Part shown: positions 1 to 10,200 of the stretch, in pieces
Position numbering within the stretch: position 1 is the first letter of the stretch
How the letters are laid out: each line of letters begins with the position of its first letter
NCBI GenBank assembly: GCA_021791715.1
Contig: JAJYWB010000003.1
Coordinates: 102,707 to 166,706 of the forward strand
Source: Planctomycetota bacterium
GTDB taxonomy: Bacteria > Planctomycetota > Planctomycetia > Isosphaerales > Isosphaeraceae
DNA length: 64,000 nt
Direction: 5' to 3'
Notes under the pieces: model-generated
The model's database searches: none
What the model was told of the DNA's origin: nothing
The model's input: the letters and a program-made list of their open reading frames with translations, nothing else
Translations under genes and position numbers: made by a program

Positions 1-303
1 CCAATAATCACACAGTTCGTCGGCTTGATCGCCGCGGGAATCGCCCGTTTTCGTGGCGAGTCGATCGAGCTCGGCTCGCGCCGAGGAGCGTGCGACGGGA
101 TCGCTCGCAAGCGCGAGCCAACTCGCGCTCACCGCGACCGTCGCGACTTCGGCGGCGCCTTGATCGGCAAGATTAACGAACGCGCGCAAGATCGGCCAAT
201 AAGTCGTCGCCGCGGCGAGCCCCCAATCGCGCCCGGGAGCACGCCCCGGTCGCGGCGAAGGATGATGAAGCTCGATCGTCAGTCCTAAATAACCTTTAGC
301 CAT
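1..303 (-). CDS. GH57-family glucan branching-type enzyme, N-terminal part (cut by left edge)
   Basis: Only the first 101 codons lie in the window; the rest is beyond base 1. The frame starts at ATG (303-301) after an AAGAGAAA stretch. The protein opens MAKGYLGLTIELHHPSPRPG and continues with DWGLAAATTYWPILRAF and TVAVSASWLALASDP. This matches the usual opening of GH57/DUF1957 enzymes (a strand ending in a His-rich segment, then E/DW...A...TY.P(L/I)L, then SPTLLAML-like). Known members transfer or cleave alpha-1,4-glucan chains in glycogen metabolism. It lies 94 bp downstream of the DUF4912 gene on the same strand, a neighbour that often accompanies GH57 genes, so the two are probably co-transcribed. 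The catalytic residues are outside the window and could not be checked. Confidence 0.75.
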   Translation of the reverse strand, partial: MAKGYLGLTIELHHPSPRPGRAPGRDWGLAAATTYWPILRAFVNLADQGAAEVATVAVSASWLALASDPVARSSARAELDRLATKTGDSRGDQADELCDYW

Positions 304-397
304 GTGCTTTCTCTTAAAAAAATCTGATAATTGGAATTATAAGATTCAAACTTCGACCCGATCGGATGGATCTTCGATCGGCGTCGCCGAGGCGTTC

Positions 398-1918
398 TCA
401 TCCTCCTCTTCGCCTTGAAGGAACTTTGACGGTGTGCGAAGGAGGGTGATTCGACGGTTCCTCGCGAGGGAAGTGCGTCGGCCCCGCGAACGCGAGAGGG
501 TGAAACGTATGAGGAGTCCGTAAGCCAAGGCACGTCGCGACCGACCGACCGGGAGCGTTCCAAACGATCTCCCTTTCACGCTCGTCGAACTCGAGATCGA
601 TATCTAAAAACGAATGAGCGTTTGTTCCATGAAAATCAATATCGGTGATATCATACAAGCGGAGCGCGAGACGAGCCCGCGCAGCGTCGGCGCCGAGCCA
701 GCGAAGCGCCGAGCGCAAATCCTCGGCGCGAACCCGCCAAGAAGCCGTACCGCTCCTTGAATCCGCAACCCTCACGCACAAACGCGTTCCACCGAGAGCG
801 AGAAAAGCTCGCTGAAGATCGCTCGAATTCGGATCGGGGTGGATCGCCGCGGAAACCTCGGATTTTCCACCCGAAATCACATTCAAATATTCGGAAATAA
901 GAGATTTGGCGCGTCCAGTCGGGTCGGCCGCCGCGTGAGCCAGCAGTTTGCCGGCTTTGACGGCGCGCACCGCGCGACCGTCGGCGGCGATCGCGTCGAG
1001 CAACGTGTCGAGAAAATCACCGTCGCGTCGCGGCGCGTCGATTCGAGCGATCGGGATCCCGCGCGACCGCGATTTCCAAGCGACGGCTTCGGTCGCGGGG
1101 CCGTTCCCGCCGACGCCCACGATCGACGCCGCGGCGAGCCACGCGGCGCCCTGCTCCGGAGTCGGCTCGATCCCGTTTGGATTCGATCGAATCAAGAGCG
1201 ATTCACGCGCTAGATCGGCTCGAAGCCGACGCGCCACCGAAGATCGCCCCAGAACGCACGCCGTGAGCCCCTCGCACCATTCGCGCGCGGTCGTCAGGCT
1301 TCGCGCCAAACCTCGCGTGTCGATTTCGCATTCGTTGAAAAGAGCGAACGCGGCGATCGGGCCGGAGCCGATTTTCTTATGAGATCCACTTTTATGTGAA
1401 TCATCTTGTCGCCAATTCGGCGAGGGAACGAAAGCGATCCGCGAGTGCGAGGCGTTCTTCTCCTCGACCCGTTCGACGACGAACGGGTCGTCGACGATCC
1501 AAAGATCGACGCGTCGGATTTGCCGGCCGATCGCGTCGATCGGCTCCGATCGATCGGCCGCGACGCTCCAATCGCATCGCTCAGCGGATACAACACTGAC
1601 GGCATGACGATAACGTGAGACAAGCCCTCCGACAGCCGAGCGTGCGCCCCGGTCGAGAGCGTGTGCGACGTCAAGTCCCGACCCCCCGAGCCAGAGTTCG
1701 GCGTCGGCTCGAATCACCGCGTCGCGAAACGATTCGTATTCCCGTTCAAGCCCGCCGCCGATCACGTGCGGGCAGCGGACAATCACAAGTCCGCCGCGGC
1801 GTTCACGATGCGCCGAGCCTTCATACCAGCGAGTGAACGCGAACACCTCGGCGCCCATATTCGCCAGGGCCGAGGCCAAAGGTTCGTCCAGGTCCCACCC
1901 GACCAGGGCGATTCGCAT
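398..1918 (-). CDS. DUF4912 protein with possible GT-B-like N-terminal region
   Basis: 506 aa, starting at ATG 1918 (MRIALVGWDLDEPLASALAN). Residues about 379-486 form a clear DUF4912 domain: LCVRVADSRSGTASWRV, then LALRLYDITDIDFHGTNAHS and CLGLRTPHTFHPLA. The first 300 residues begin like a Rossmann/GT-B glycosyltransferase lobe (MRIALVGWDLDEP...GAEVFAFTRW) and contain a GNGPATEAVAWKSRSRGIP segment that resembles the E-x7-E side of GT4 enzymes. That second resemblance is weak, and donor-binding residues may be lost. The next gene downstream is a GH57 enzyme, so a role in glycogen or polysaccharide metabolism is inferred from context. The last 20 residues are Pro/Ser/Arg-rich and probably disordered. 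Confidence 0.7.
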   Translation of the reverse strand: MRIALVGWDLDEPLASALANMGAEVFAFTRWYEGSAHRERRGGLVIVRCPHVIGGGLEREYESFRDAVIRADAELWLGGSGLDVAHALDRGARSAVGGLVSRYRHAVSVVSAERCDWSVAADRSEPIDAIGRQIRRVDLWIVDDPFVVERVEEKNASHSRIAFVPSPNWRQDDSHKSGSHKKIGSGPIAAFALFNECEIDTRGLARSLTTAREWCEGLTACVLGRSSVARRLRADLARESLLIRSNPNGIEPTPEQGAAWLAAASIVGVGGNGPATEAVAWKSRSRGIPIARIDAPRRDGDFLDTLLDAIAADGRAVRAVKAGKLLAHAAADPTGRAKSLISEYLNVISGGKSEVSAAIHPDPNSSDLQRAFLALGGTRLCVRVADSRSGTASWRVRAEDLRSALRWLGADAARARLALRLYDITDIDFHGTNAHSFLDIDLEFDEREREIVWNAPGRSVATCLGLRTPHTFHPLAFAGPTHFPREEPSNHPPSHTVKVPSRRRGG

Positions 1919-2375
1919 CGATCCGTACCCGTTTCCATTTGTTAAACCGCAATTCCACGACGCTTCGACGCTAGCTTACCATATTTTGAGCGGGCAAGCG
2001 GAGAAGTTTAGAAAAGATGCGATGAATGGGTAGTTTAATCCGAATGGAGAGAGTTGATCGATCGAAGGCGCCACGACTTCGGACGAGGAAGGCGTTTTCG
2101 TCATAAGGGAGCGATATATTAGATATGGTTATGCTTTATGTTAATAATATATTGAATCATTTATTAATAGAAATGACGATCGGTCGTAAAGAAAGAACTC
2201 GCCGGCGAGTTCGCCGCTCCGGTCGTGTTTCGGAACTTTGTATCGCCTGGAATTCAATACATCGATATTTAAATAATTTTGTCTTGTTATGATCGGTATA
2301 TTGGATGATACTCGCCGGGAACGAGACGAATCGGACGAGACGCTCGATCTCGATCTTGTTCTGCGATCGGATTCT
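1919..2375. other. Intergenic, no gene seen
   Basis: This stretch lies between the stop of the DUF1501 gene and the start of the DUF4912 gene, both on the minus strand, so it should hold the promoter of the DUF4912-GH57 pair. Positions 2105-2175 and 2255-2290 are AT-rich. I found no hairpin followed by a T-tract and no convincing -35/-10 pair. No reading frame here has protein-like composition. Confidence 0.5.
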
Positions 2376-3824
2376 TCAGGCGAGAATTTCTTGAATGATC
2401 TCGCCGCGAACGTCGGTCAGGCGCATGTCGCGTCCGCCGAAGCGGAACGTCAATCGTTTGTGATCGACTCCGAGCAGGTGAAACATCGTCGCGTGCAGGT
2501 CGTGGATCTCAACCTTGTTTTCGACGGCGTGGTAGCCGTAATCGTCGGTCGATCCGTGAATATATCCTCCTTTAACTCCCCCTCCCGCGAGCCAGACGGT
2601 GAAACCATAAGGATTGTGATCGCGACCGTCGCTTCCCTGCGCCATCGGCGTGCGGCCGAATTCGCCTCCCCAGAAAACAAGAGTCGAATCCAAGAGCCCG
2701 CGCGCTTTGAGATCTTTCAGTAAACCCGCGATCGGTTTATCGACGGCGCGGGCGTTGTTCGCGTGACCCGTTTTTAGGTCGGAATGCTGATCCCAGCGGT
2801 CGGCGCCCACGCTCGGGCAAAGCACCTCGACGAATCGAACGCCGCGCTCGATCAATCGACGCGCAATCAAACATTCGCGTGCGAAGATTTGCGTCGGTTT
2901 GTACGGTTCGTCGAGCCCGTAAAGCTCGCGCACGGCGCGCGATTCGCCGTCGATCGAGGTGAGATCGGGAACGGCGGATTGCATCCGATACGCGAGCTCG
3001 TAATTCGCGATCGAAGCCTCGAGTTCGTCGCGCCGGCCGAAACGATCGAGACCCATCCGATCAAGATCACGTATAAGCGCGAGTTCTCGTTGTTGTAACG
3101 TCGCGTCTCCCCGGTTCGGTTTGAGATTCGCGATCGGATCTCCCGCCGATTTGAAAATCGATCCCTGATACGACGCGGGAAGGAAGCCCGAGCCGAAGCA
3201 GTCGACCCCGCCGGGGGGTATAAGCCCGCCGTTGAGGACGACGAATCCCGGCAATTCGGCCGATTCGCTCCCCAATCCGTATGTCGTCCACGCCCCCTGG
3301 CTCGGACGCCCCTGCAACCCCGATCCCGTGTGAAGAAAATAATTGGCGCTCGTGTGTTCCGAAAAATTCGAAGTCATCGATCGAATCACGCAGATATCGT
3401 CGATACATCCGCCGACATGTTCAAACAAATCGCTGACGGGAATTCCGCTCGCGCCGCGGGGGCGGAATTTCCAGGGGGATTTCAGAACCGCTCCGACGTT
3501 GTTGAACTGCGTCGGGTGAGTCTTAACCTGGATCGGCTTTCCGTGTTCACGGTCGAGCCTCGGTTTGGGATCGAACGTATCGAGTTGTGAAGGACCGCCG
3601 TCCATGAACAAAAAGATAACGTTTTTGGCCTTGGCGGAATGATGAGGCGCACGCGGCGCGAGCGGATCGGTTCGCCCTCGCGTAGAAATCGAAGGCGAAG
3701 AGTCGGCGGCGAGCGAACGATCGCTCAAGAGAGCGGCGAGCGCCACGGCGCCGAAGCCGTTCGCCGCTCGCGAGAGCATCTCGCGCCTCGTCGTCGCCGC
3801 CGCGCCGAACCTTCCGCAATGCAT
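2376..3824 (-). CDS. DUF1501 domain-containing protein (Tat-exported)
   Basis: 482 aa from ATG 3824. The N-terminus has a twin-arginine pattern (TTRREMLSRAANGFGAVAL) followed by a hydrophobic Ala-rich stretch ending near LLSDRSLAADS, so Tat export is likely. Family signatures are present: NVIFLFMDGGPSQLDTFDPK at about residues 68-87, DQHSDLKTGH, and FWGGEFGRTPMAQGSDGRDH near residues 390-410. DUF1501 proteins belong to the alkaline phosphatase/sulfatase-like fold and are strongly expanded in Planctomycetes, but their substrate is unknown. The gene starts 24 bp after the stop of the PSD1 cytochrome gene. That is the usual planctomycete pair order (PSD1 first, DUF1501 second), so the two are almost certainly one operon. 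Confidence 0.92.
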   Translation of the reverse strand: MHCGRFGAAATTRREMLSRAANGFGAVALAALLSDRSLAADSSPSISTRGRTDPLAPRAPHHSAKAKNVIFLFMDGGPSQLDTFDPKPRLDREHGKPIQVKTHPTQFNNVGAVLKSPWKFRPRGASGIPVSDLFEHVGGCIDDICVIRSMTSNFSEHTSANYFLHTGSGLQGRPSQGAWTTYGLGSESAELPGFVVLNGGLIPPGGVDCFGSGFLPASYQGSIFKSAGDPIANLKPNRGDATLQQRELALIRDLDRMGLDRFGRRDELEASIANYELAYRMQSAVPDLTSIDGESRAVRELYGLDEPYKPTQIFARECLIARRLIERGVRFVEVLCPSVGADRWDQHSDLKTGHANNARAVDKPIAGLLKDLKARGLLDSTLVFWGGEFGRTPMAQGSDGRDHNPYGFTVWLAGGGVKGGYIHGSTDDYGYHAVENKVEIHDLHATMFHLLGVDHKRLTFRFGGRDMRLTDVRGEIIQEILA

Positions 3825-3848
3825 CGGAAAGCCTCTCGTTTCATAACG

Positions 3849-6800
3849 TCACGGAATATAAATAAATTCTTTGACGTTAAAAAGAACATGGCAAGTCTCG
3901 GTCCAAGCTTCGAGATCGTTCGTCGCTCGTCTTCTCGCCTCTAAAAACGCCGAAACCGAGCGCGATTCGGAGTCGGTCGGTTCGCGACCGAACGCCTGGA
4001 GGTACGCGGCGCCGATCCGATCGGCGTCGGTTTTGAATTCCGCCGCAAGCAATCGCTCCGCCCAATCGCGCGACGCCGCGACGACGAACGGGTCGTTCAA
4101 AAGCGTCAGCGGCTGAGCGGGAACGTTCGATATGTTGCGCCTGCCGATCGTCGTGAACGGATTCGGGTAATCGAACGCGAGCAGGAACGGAGTCAAAAAA
4201 TTGCGACGAACGTTGATGTAAATACTTCGTCTTCCGTCGCCGTCGAGCGGCCCCGAACGACCGGGGCGACCTCGTCCCTCCATAAACGGAGTGAGATGCG
4301 GAGGAACTCCGGGTCCGTACATTTTGAGATCGAGCCTTCCCGAAACCGCGAGGATCGCGTCGCGCGCCTCCTCGGCTTCAAGCCGCCGCATCGCCGCGCG
4401 ATGAAGCGATTCGTTCGCGGGATCGATCTTCTCGGCGGCGGGATCGATCGCCGACGACATTCGATAAGCATGCGTAAGCATTATCATTCGATGCATTTTT
4501 TTGATCGACCAACCGCCGCGAACGAAATCGGTCGCGAGCCGATCGAGGAGGGCCGGATTCGTCGGCGGGCGTCCCATCGCGCCGAAATCGTCGGTTGATT
4601 TGACGATTCCCTCGCCGAAATGCCGCTTCCAGATCCGATTGATCGCCACCCGCGCCGTCAGCGGATTCGACGGATCGACGAGCCGCAGCGCGAGTTCGAG
4701 CCGGCCGCTTCCCGATCGCGGCGGAGGCTGATTCGTTCCCGCCAAAACCTCGAGAAATCGCCGAGGAACGACGTCGCCGAGCGTTTTATAACTTCCACGG
4801 ATATGAACACGTTCGTCTTTACCCGTTCCGTCGACGAGCGCCTGCGCGAGTCTCGGTTCGGGGATCTCGGCTTCGATGCGCGAATAATCGTCGCGATCGG
4901 CCGAGGAGATCGGTTTCAATCGCACGAATCGGCGATCGATCGCTCGAGAAATCAACGCTTCGGCGGATCGATCGCGCGGATCGGTTCGGATGCGATCGAA
5001 AGCGGCCAAGATCTCACGCGCGTCTTGATCGGCTCGCGTTTCGGCGTTCGCGGCGACGAGGTTCGATTCAGATCGTTCGGAAGCCGCGTCGCGCTTCTCA
5101 AAAGGCGAATTCGCCGAAACCTCTCGATAAGGGAACGCGTTTTGATCGCCGTTTTTCGCTCGAATCAGTTCTTCGTTCGGCTTTTGTTGATTTGAAAAGC
5201 GGATTTCGTCGACCGCGATGTAGCCGTCGCCCGGCAGAACGCGCGATGCGCCCGACGTGAAATCGACCGTCGCTCCGTCGCCGATCTCGATATAAGCGCG
5301 ATGTCCGATCCACATCGAAACGTTCTGGGCTCTCCAGGAGTACGCGTCGCCGTGATTGATATCGAGCGCAAGCGCTCCGTAAATCGGGTCGCGAATTTTT
5401 TCAAAAGAATCGACGACGACGTTGATTCGACCCTTGATCCCGGCGACTTTGTAAAGAATGTAATTCTTTTCAATCGTAAAGCTTTGTGATCGCAGCACGC
5501 CTTGAAGCTTACGCGAGACGATCCCGGAATGCGCGACCCCCGCGGGGACGAAACCGGGGTCGGGGCTCACGATAAAATCCCCCGCTCGAGTCGGCCGATC
5601 GCCGAACGCGTATCCCGTCGCGAACCAACCGTTCCAGGAATCGCCCGAAAAATCTTCAAAAAGCGTTTCCTCGCCCGCCGAAGCCGGTCGACCCGATATC
5701 GACCGCGATTCGCGCGAATCGGTTCTCCGCGAGAGCGAACGACTTTCGACAAGCCGATCGCGATCGACCTCGATTCCTTCCCCACCCGCTCCGGGGTGAA
5801 CGCGGTTCTTAATCGCCTCGAGCGCGGCGATCTTCGATGCAAACCGTTCGGGCGGGTCGATAAACGCTTGTTGATGTCGAGAGCTTTGCAAATATCCCTT
5901 CAAGGCGTAGTAATCGTCGGTGCGGATAGGATCGAACTTATGATCATGACATCGCGCGCACGAGACGGTGAGGCCGAGGAAAGTTTTCGAGAAGACGTCG
6001 ATCTGGTTGTCCATCCGCGCGATCTCGTCGTCGCGGACGTCGACCGGCGAGTGCGTTCCCTCGCCGAGCAGGAAGAATCCCGTCGCGACGATCGATTCGT
6101 CGACGCCGTCGGTCGGGCTTCGACGAGGCTCGGGCAGAAGATCCCCCGCGACATGCTCGACGACGAATCGGTCGAAGGGGAGATCGGAGTTCATCGCCCG
6201 AATCACATAATCTCGATATTCGAAAGCGTTTGGAATGTCATAATCAAATTCATGTCCATAGGTTTCAGCGAATCGGACGAGGTCGAGCGTTCTCCGCGCC
6301 TCGCGTTCGCCGTAACGGGGAGAAGCGAGCAGGCGGTCGACGACCTTCGCGAACGCCTGGGGAGAATCGTCGGCGAGGAAAGCCTCGATTTCGGCCGCGG
6401 TTGGAGGAAGTCCCGTCAGGTCGAAAGTCGCTCGACGAATGAGCGTCCGCTTATCGGCGTCGGGAGCGGGTTTTAGGCCCTTACGCTCGAGCTCCGCGAG
6501 GATGAATCGGTCGATCGGCGATTCAGGCCAGGATTCGTTTTGTACGCTCGGGGGGGCGGGATCGGCGATCGGCTGAAAGCTCCAGTGCTTCGCTCGTTCG
6601 GCGAGGTCGAACGAGCTTTTCGGCTTCGCCGCGGAAGCCGTCTCGGCTTCGGCGGGCCAAGGCGCTCCAAGTTCCACCCATTTGACGAGCGTCGCGATCT
6701 CGTCGTCGGGGAGCTTCGACTTGGGGGGCATTTGCACGAGATCGCCGTAATGAATCGCGTCGACGAGCAGGCTTTCGGCGGGCTTACCGGGAACGACCGC

Positions 6801-7043
6801 GGGGCCGTTTCCGCCTCCTTCCAGAATGAAACGGCGCGAATCGAGCCGAAGCCCCCCTTTTTGTTTATCCGGTCCATGACACTTAACACACCGCGCGATC
6901 AGCAGTGGACGGACGTTTTTCTCGAAATATTCCAACCGCGCAAGATCGGGTTCGGCCGCGAATCCAGGCCGATTCGGCGCGAGGAACGATAACAAAGCGA
7001 AGGCGATCATCGGGAGCGACCGCAATCTGAACGCGTTTCGCAT
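3849..7043 (-). CDS. PSD1 and planctomycete cytochrome c domain protein (DUF1549/DUF1553)
   Basis: 1064 aa. I start at ATG 7043, because GGGGGTGTC sits a suitable distance upstream. A GTG at 7052 in the same frame would fall inside that signal. A Sec-type signal peptide runs to about FAPNRPGFA. The planctomycete cytochrome c domain has RCVKCHGPDKQKGGLRLDSR (CxxCH near residue 55) and the PGKPAESLL...MPP signature. The PSD1/DUF1549 part (about 176-385) includes DRFILAELERKGLKP, FDLTGLPPT and a second haem-like CARCHDHKFDPI. A region near 460-640 looks like an inserted beta-rich carbohydrate-binding-type module (FEDFSGDSWNGWFATGYAFG). DUF1553 follows (ELALRLVDPSNPLTARVAIN). It is the first gene of an operon with the DUF1501 gene. 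The function is unknown; a role in periplasmic carbohydrate handling is only inferred. Confidence 0.92.
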   Translation of the reverse strand: MRNAFRLRSLPMIAFALLSFLAPNRPGFAAEPDLARLEYFEKNVRPLLIARCVKCHGPDKQKGGLRLDSRRFILEGGGNGPAVVPGKPAESLLVDAIHYGDLVQMPPKSKLPDDEIATLVKWVELGAPWPAEAETASAAKPKSSFDLAERAKHWSFQPIADPAPPSVQNESWPESPIDRFILAELERKGLKPAPDADKRTLIRRATFDLTGLPPTAAEIEAFLADDSPQAFAKVVDRLLASPRYGEREARRTLDLVRFAETYGHEFDYDIPNAFEYRDYVIRAMNSDLPFDRFVVEHVAGDLLPEPRRSPTDGVDESIVATGFFLLGEGTHSPVDVRDDEIARMDNQIDVFSKTFLGLTVSCARCHDHKFDPIRTDDYYALKGYLQSSRHQQAFIDPPERFASKIAALEAIKNRVHPGAGGEGIEVDRDRLVESRSLSRRTDSRESRSISGRPASAGEETLFEDFSGDSWNGWFATGYAFGDRPTRAGDFIVSPDPGFVPAGVAHSGIVSRKLQGVLRSQSFTIEKNYILYKVAGIKGRINVVVDSFEKIRDPIYGALALDINHGDAYSWRAQNVSMWIGHRAYIEIGDGATVDFTSGASRVLPGDGYIAVDEIRFSNQQKPNEELIRAKNGDQNAFPYREVSANSPFEKRDAASERSESNLVAANAETRADQDAREILAAFDRIRTDPRDRSAEALISRAIDRRFVRLKPISSADRDDYSRIEAEIPEPRLAQALVDGTGKDERVHIRGSYKTLGDVVPRRFLEVLAGTNQPPPRSGSGRLELALRLVDPSNPLTARVAINRIWKRHFGEGIVKSTDDFGAMGRPPTNPALLDRLATDFVRGGWSIKKMHRMIMLTHAYRMSSAIDPAAEKIDPANESLHRAAMRRLEAEEARDAILAVSGRLDLKMYGPGVPPHLTPFMEGRGRPGRSGPLDGDGRRSIYINVRRNFLTPFLLAFDYPNPFTTIGRRNISNVPAQPLTLLNDPFVVAASRDWAERLLAAEFKTDADRIGAAYLQAFGREPTDSESRSVSAFLEARRRATNDLEAWTETCHVLFNVKEFIYIP

Positions 7044-7237
7044 CCGCGACACCCCCGTTTCGAGCGATAACTCCCCAGGGAGAAACGTAATGAATCAATA
7101 CCAGCATAACACCCTTGTTAAACAATCGCAATCGAGCCTGAAGCGGGGAAGCCGGGAAGCGGGTCAAGGCGGCGTTCGCATCTGCGTACTCGCTTAACCG
7201 AAGCCGGGAGGAATGAAGTCGAATTGCGGGGGAAGAG

Positions 7238-10200
7238 TTATTCTTTGCTAGATAAATTCATCCGTTCAACCCAGTCGTTCCAGCGGAGCGATTCGCGATC
7301 GACGACGAAGCGTCGCGGATCGAGACCGGGAGGGTTCGAGGCGTTCGAGCCGGATTCGAGTGCCGGCTCGACCGAATCGCGATCGCTCCAGACGGCTCGA
7401 AACACGGTCGTGGCGCGATCGTCGTCGAGAATCGTCGTCACGCCTTGATCGTCGATATTATAAAGCGTTTCGTGAGGAGACAGGAGTCGCTCGAGCGCTC
7501 CGCGATCGAGATCGGCGCCCGACATCGCGATCAATCCGTCGACCAGGGCGCGGCCGAGATCGTCGGATTTTTTCGCGGAAGAATTCGCTAAGAAAGATCC
7601 ATGAACTTGAACAAGTAATTTACCGGCGATTTCTTCAAAGACGACGACCGGGGGATCGGTCGAGATCGCGAATTCTGGCGAATCGACTTGATGCTTGAAG
7701 CGGACGACGGCGCGATCGGTCGCGAGCTTAACGGATTCGATCGCGATCGGTCCGATACCCGCGGCGATCGCGGGGGCGAGGATATCGCGGTCGATGAACC
7801 GACGGATCGCGAGTTCGGCCTCGTGGAGGTGGGAGCGACGGCTCGCGACCGGCCCCGACGCGTCGCCTCGAGGCGCGGCGTCGCGGAGCGCCGAGCGGAG
7901 CTTGGCGAAGAGCTTGGGAATCGTCCCCGAATGGAAACCGGGCCGAAACATCCGCGCCATCGTTTCTCCATGCCCTCCAAAACTCACCGGAACGACGTAA
8001 GTCGGGCGATTCGCCGCGTAAAGCCGCCAATTCTCTTTGAGTTCCCAAACCAAAAAGCCGAAAACCCCCGGCAACAGCAAAACGGTCGTACCCGCGATCG
8101 CGTTTCCCAGAACAGGGCCGAGAACGGGCTTGAGCGGCGCGGCCGCGGCTCGCGTGAGCCGAAGACTCATCGGAAGAATAATTTTATGTGAAACTGTGAC
8201 AACTGGAAAATGTTTGATCGGGTTGATTTGAGGCTCGATTAGCAAATTCACATAAAGTCGAATTATATAGGCGACGACCTCCCACGCGAGGCCGAGGGTC
8301 GCCTTGGCGACGAGCGCGGCGCGCGATTGACCGGTGCGAAAGCGGAGGTATTCGTCGACCGCGTGGAGGGTGCGATCGATCGCCTCGACGACGATCTGAA
8401 AGATTTCGATCACGAAGCGCAAAAGCCCGGGGATGAGATCCGAGCGAAATCGTCTCCAGCCGCGCGCCGCGGCGTCGACGACGACCTCTTCGAAGTCGCG
8501 TCCGAAGCGGGTGTTGATGAAGACCGCGACGATCAGCGTGAGACCGCTGAAAATCTCGAGCTTCGGCGTCGTGGGCGAATCGAATCGTCGGATCAACGGC
8601 GTAAACGGAGCTACAAGCAACATCGGTTTAAGCAGTGCGCGCCAAAGAATTTGAATAAAAAGCGATTTCCAGATTCTCCGCAGCGCCGGCCAGGCGGCGA
8701 TCGCCGCGGGAAGATCGAAGAACAGCAATCGAATCCCCCGCGCCGCGCCGCGCAAAACGCGAACCACGAGCTTTCGAAATGCTCTAATATGTATGATACA
8801 TAAGATAAATAATCCGCCGGCGAGGATCGCCTCGAATCCGAAGGGGGGAATCGAACCGCCGCCGGTTAATTTGAGGGCGATCAAGGCGATATGATGCGTT
8901 CCGGCGAGGATGACGAACGACCCGCCGAACGGGATGGCGCCGAAGAGCGTGAGGAATCGGCCGATTTTGGTGCCGAAGGCGAGCGAACTTCCTTTTTGGA
9001 GCAGGCGACGGTATACCTCGCCGCGCCGGTACACCTCGTCGAGCGATTTCGCGAGCGCGCGATCGAGCCTGAGGAGCGGGTCGCCGAGAACGAGTTCGAT
9101 CGGTCCCGAGAGGTCGGGGAGTTTGATCGGGCTTTGCGAGATCGCGTCGCGTACGTCGCCCATCTGGAGGAACCCGCGTTCGGCGAGCACGTCGAGCAAT
9201 TCCTCGACGAGTTTATCGATCGCGACCCGTTCGACGACGTTGGCGGGTTCCGGCAGCGATCGGGGAACGACCGCGGCGATCAACGGACGAAACGTCTCTC
9301 TTAAACGCTCCTCGGCGCGATCAATCGCATTATCAAGTAAACGTTCAAGTGGCGCGCGTTCGACGTCGGCGAGGCGTGTTTTGGCGAGTCGATTTCTGGC
9401 CGAGCGGAGCCGGCGCGCGATCGCCACCTGGCCGTGATGAATCAGCGTTCGCTTGAGGGGGCGCTTTCCCAGCGAGAAAATCCATGCGAGCGGTTCGACC
9501 GCGTGGAATTCGTGTTCGTGATCGAAGCAAACTTTTTGGATTGCGTAGAGCCAGCGCGCCTCGGGGGGCCAGTACCCCTCGGCGGCTCGATCGATCATCG
9601 CGGTGAAGCCGCGTCTCCACGCCGCGGCCTCGGCGCCTTGCATCGCAAGCGCCACGCGAAGCCGGCGCGCCAGCCGATTCAGGCTCTCGCGCGCCGCGGC
9701 CCGCGCCTTTTCAGCGTCCGCAGGGGCGGATCGATTCGCCTCCCAGGTTTTCAAGATCGCGGCTCGAACGTCGTTGCCCCGCGTCGACGACCATTTCACG
9801 CGTTCCGCGATCCATCTCCGACGAAGTTTTGATAACGGAATTTCATCAATTCTTTTATCGATCTGCGCGCTTTCCGCGCGGCGACGCAATCGCTCGCGGT
9901 ACGCCTCGGGATCGGGCGCTCCCTCGGGACGCGTCGTCGCCGCGAGCAGAGCCGGCGGCGGCCCCGGATCGCTTAAGAGACGTCGAACGCGTTCGTGATC
10001 GTCGATCGCCGGGAACCAGTCGGCGAGCCAATCGGCCTGGAATAGCGTGAGTTCGTGGAACGTCGCCTGCCAAGCGACGATGACGGCTAATTCATCATAA
10101 GGTGCGAATAAAATTCCTTCTTTAATTAGGACGTTTTTCGCCTCGGCGAAGGGAGCGACGCCGATCTCGGCGACGAGGCGTCTTTGTCGCGGCTCGCGAT

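Noticed and set aside
5502..6476. 324-codon plus-strand frame
   Set aside because: It is antisense to the DUF1549 region of the PSD1 gene, whose domains are clear.
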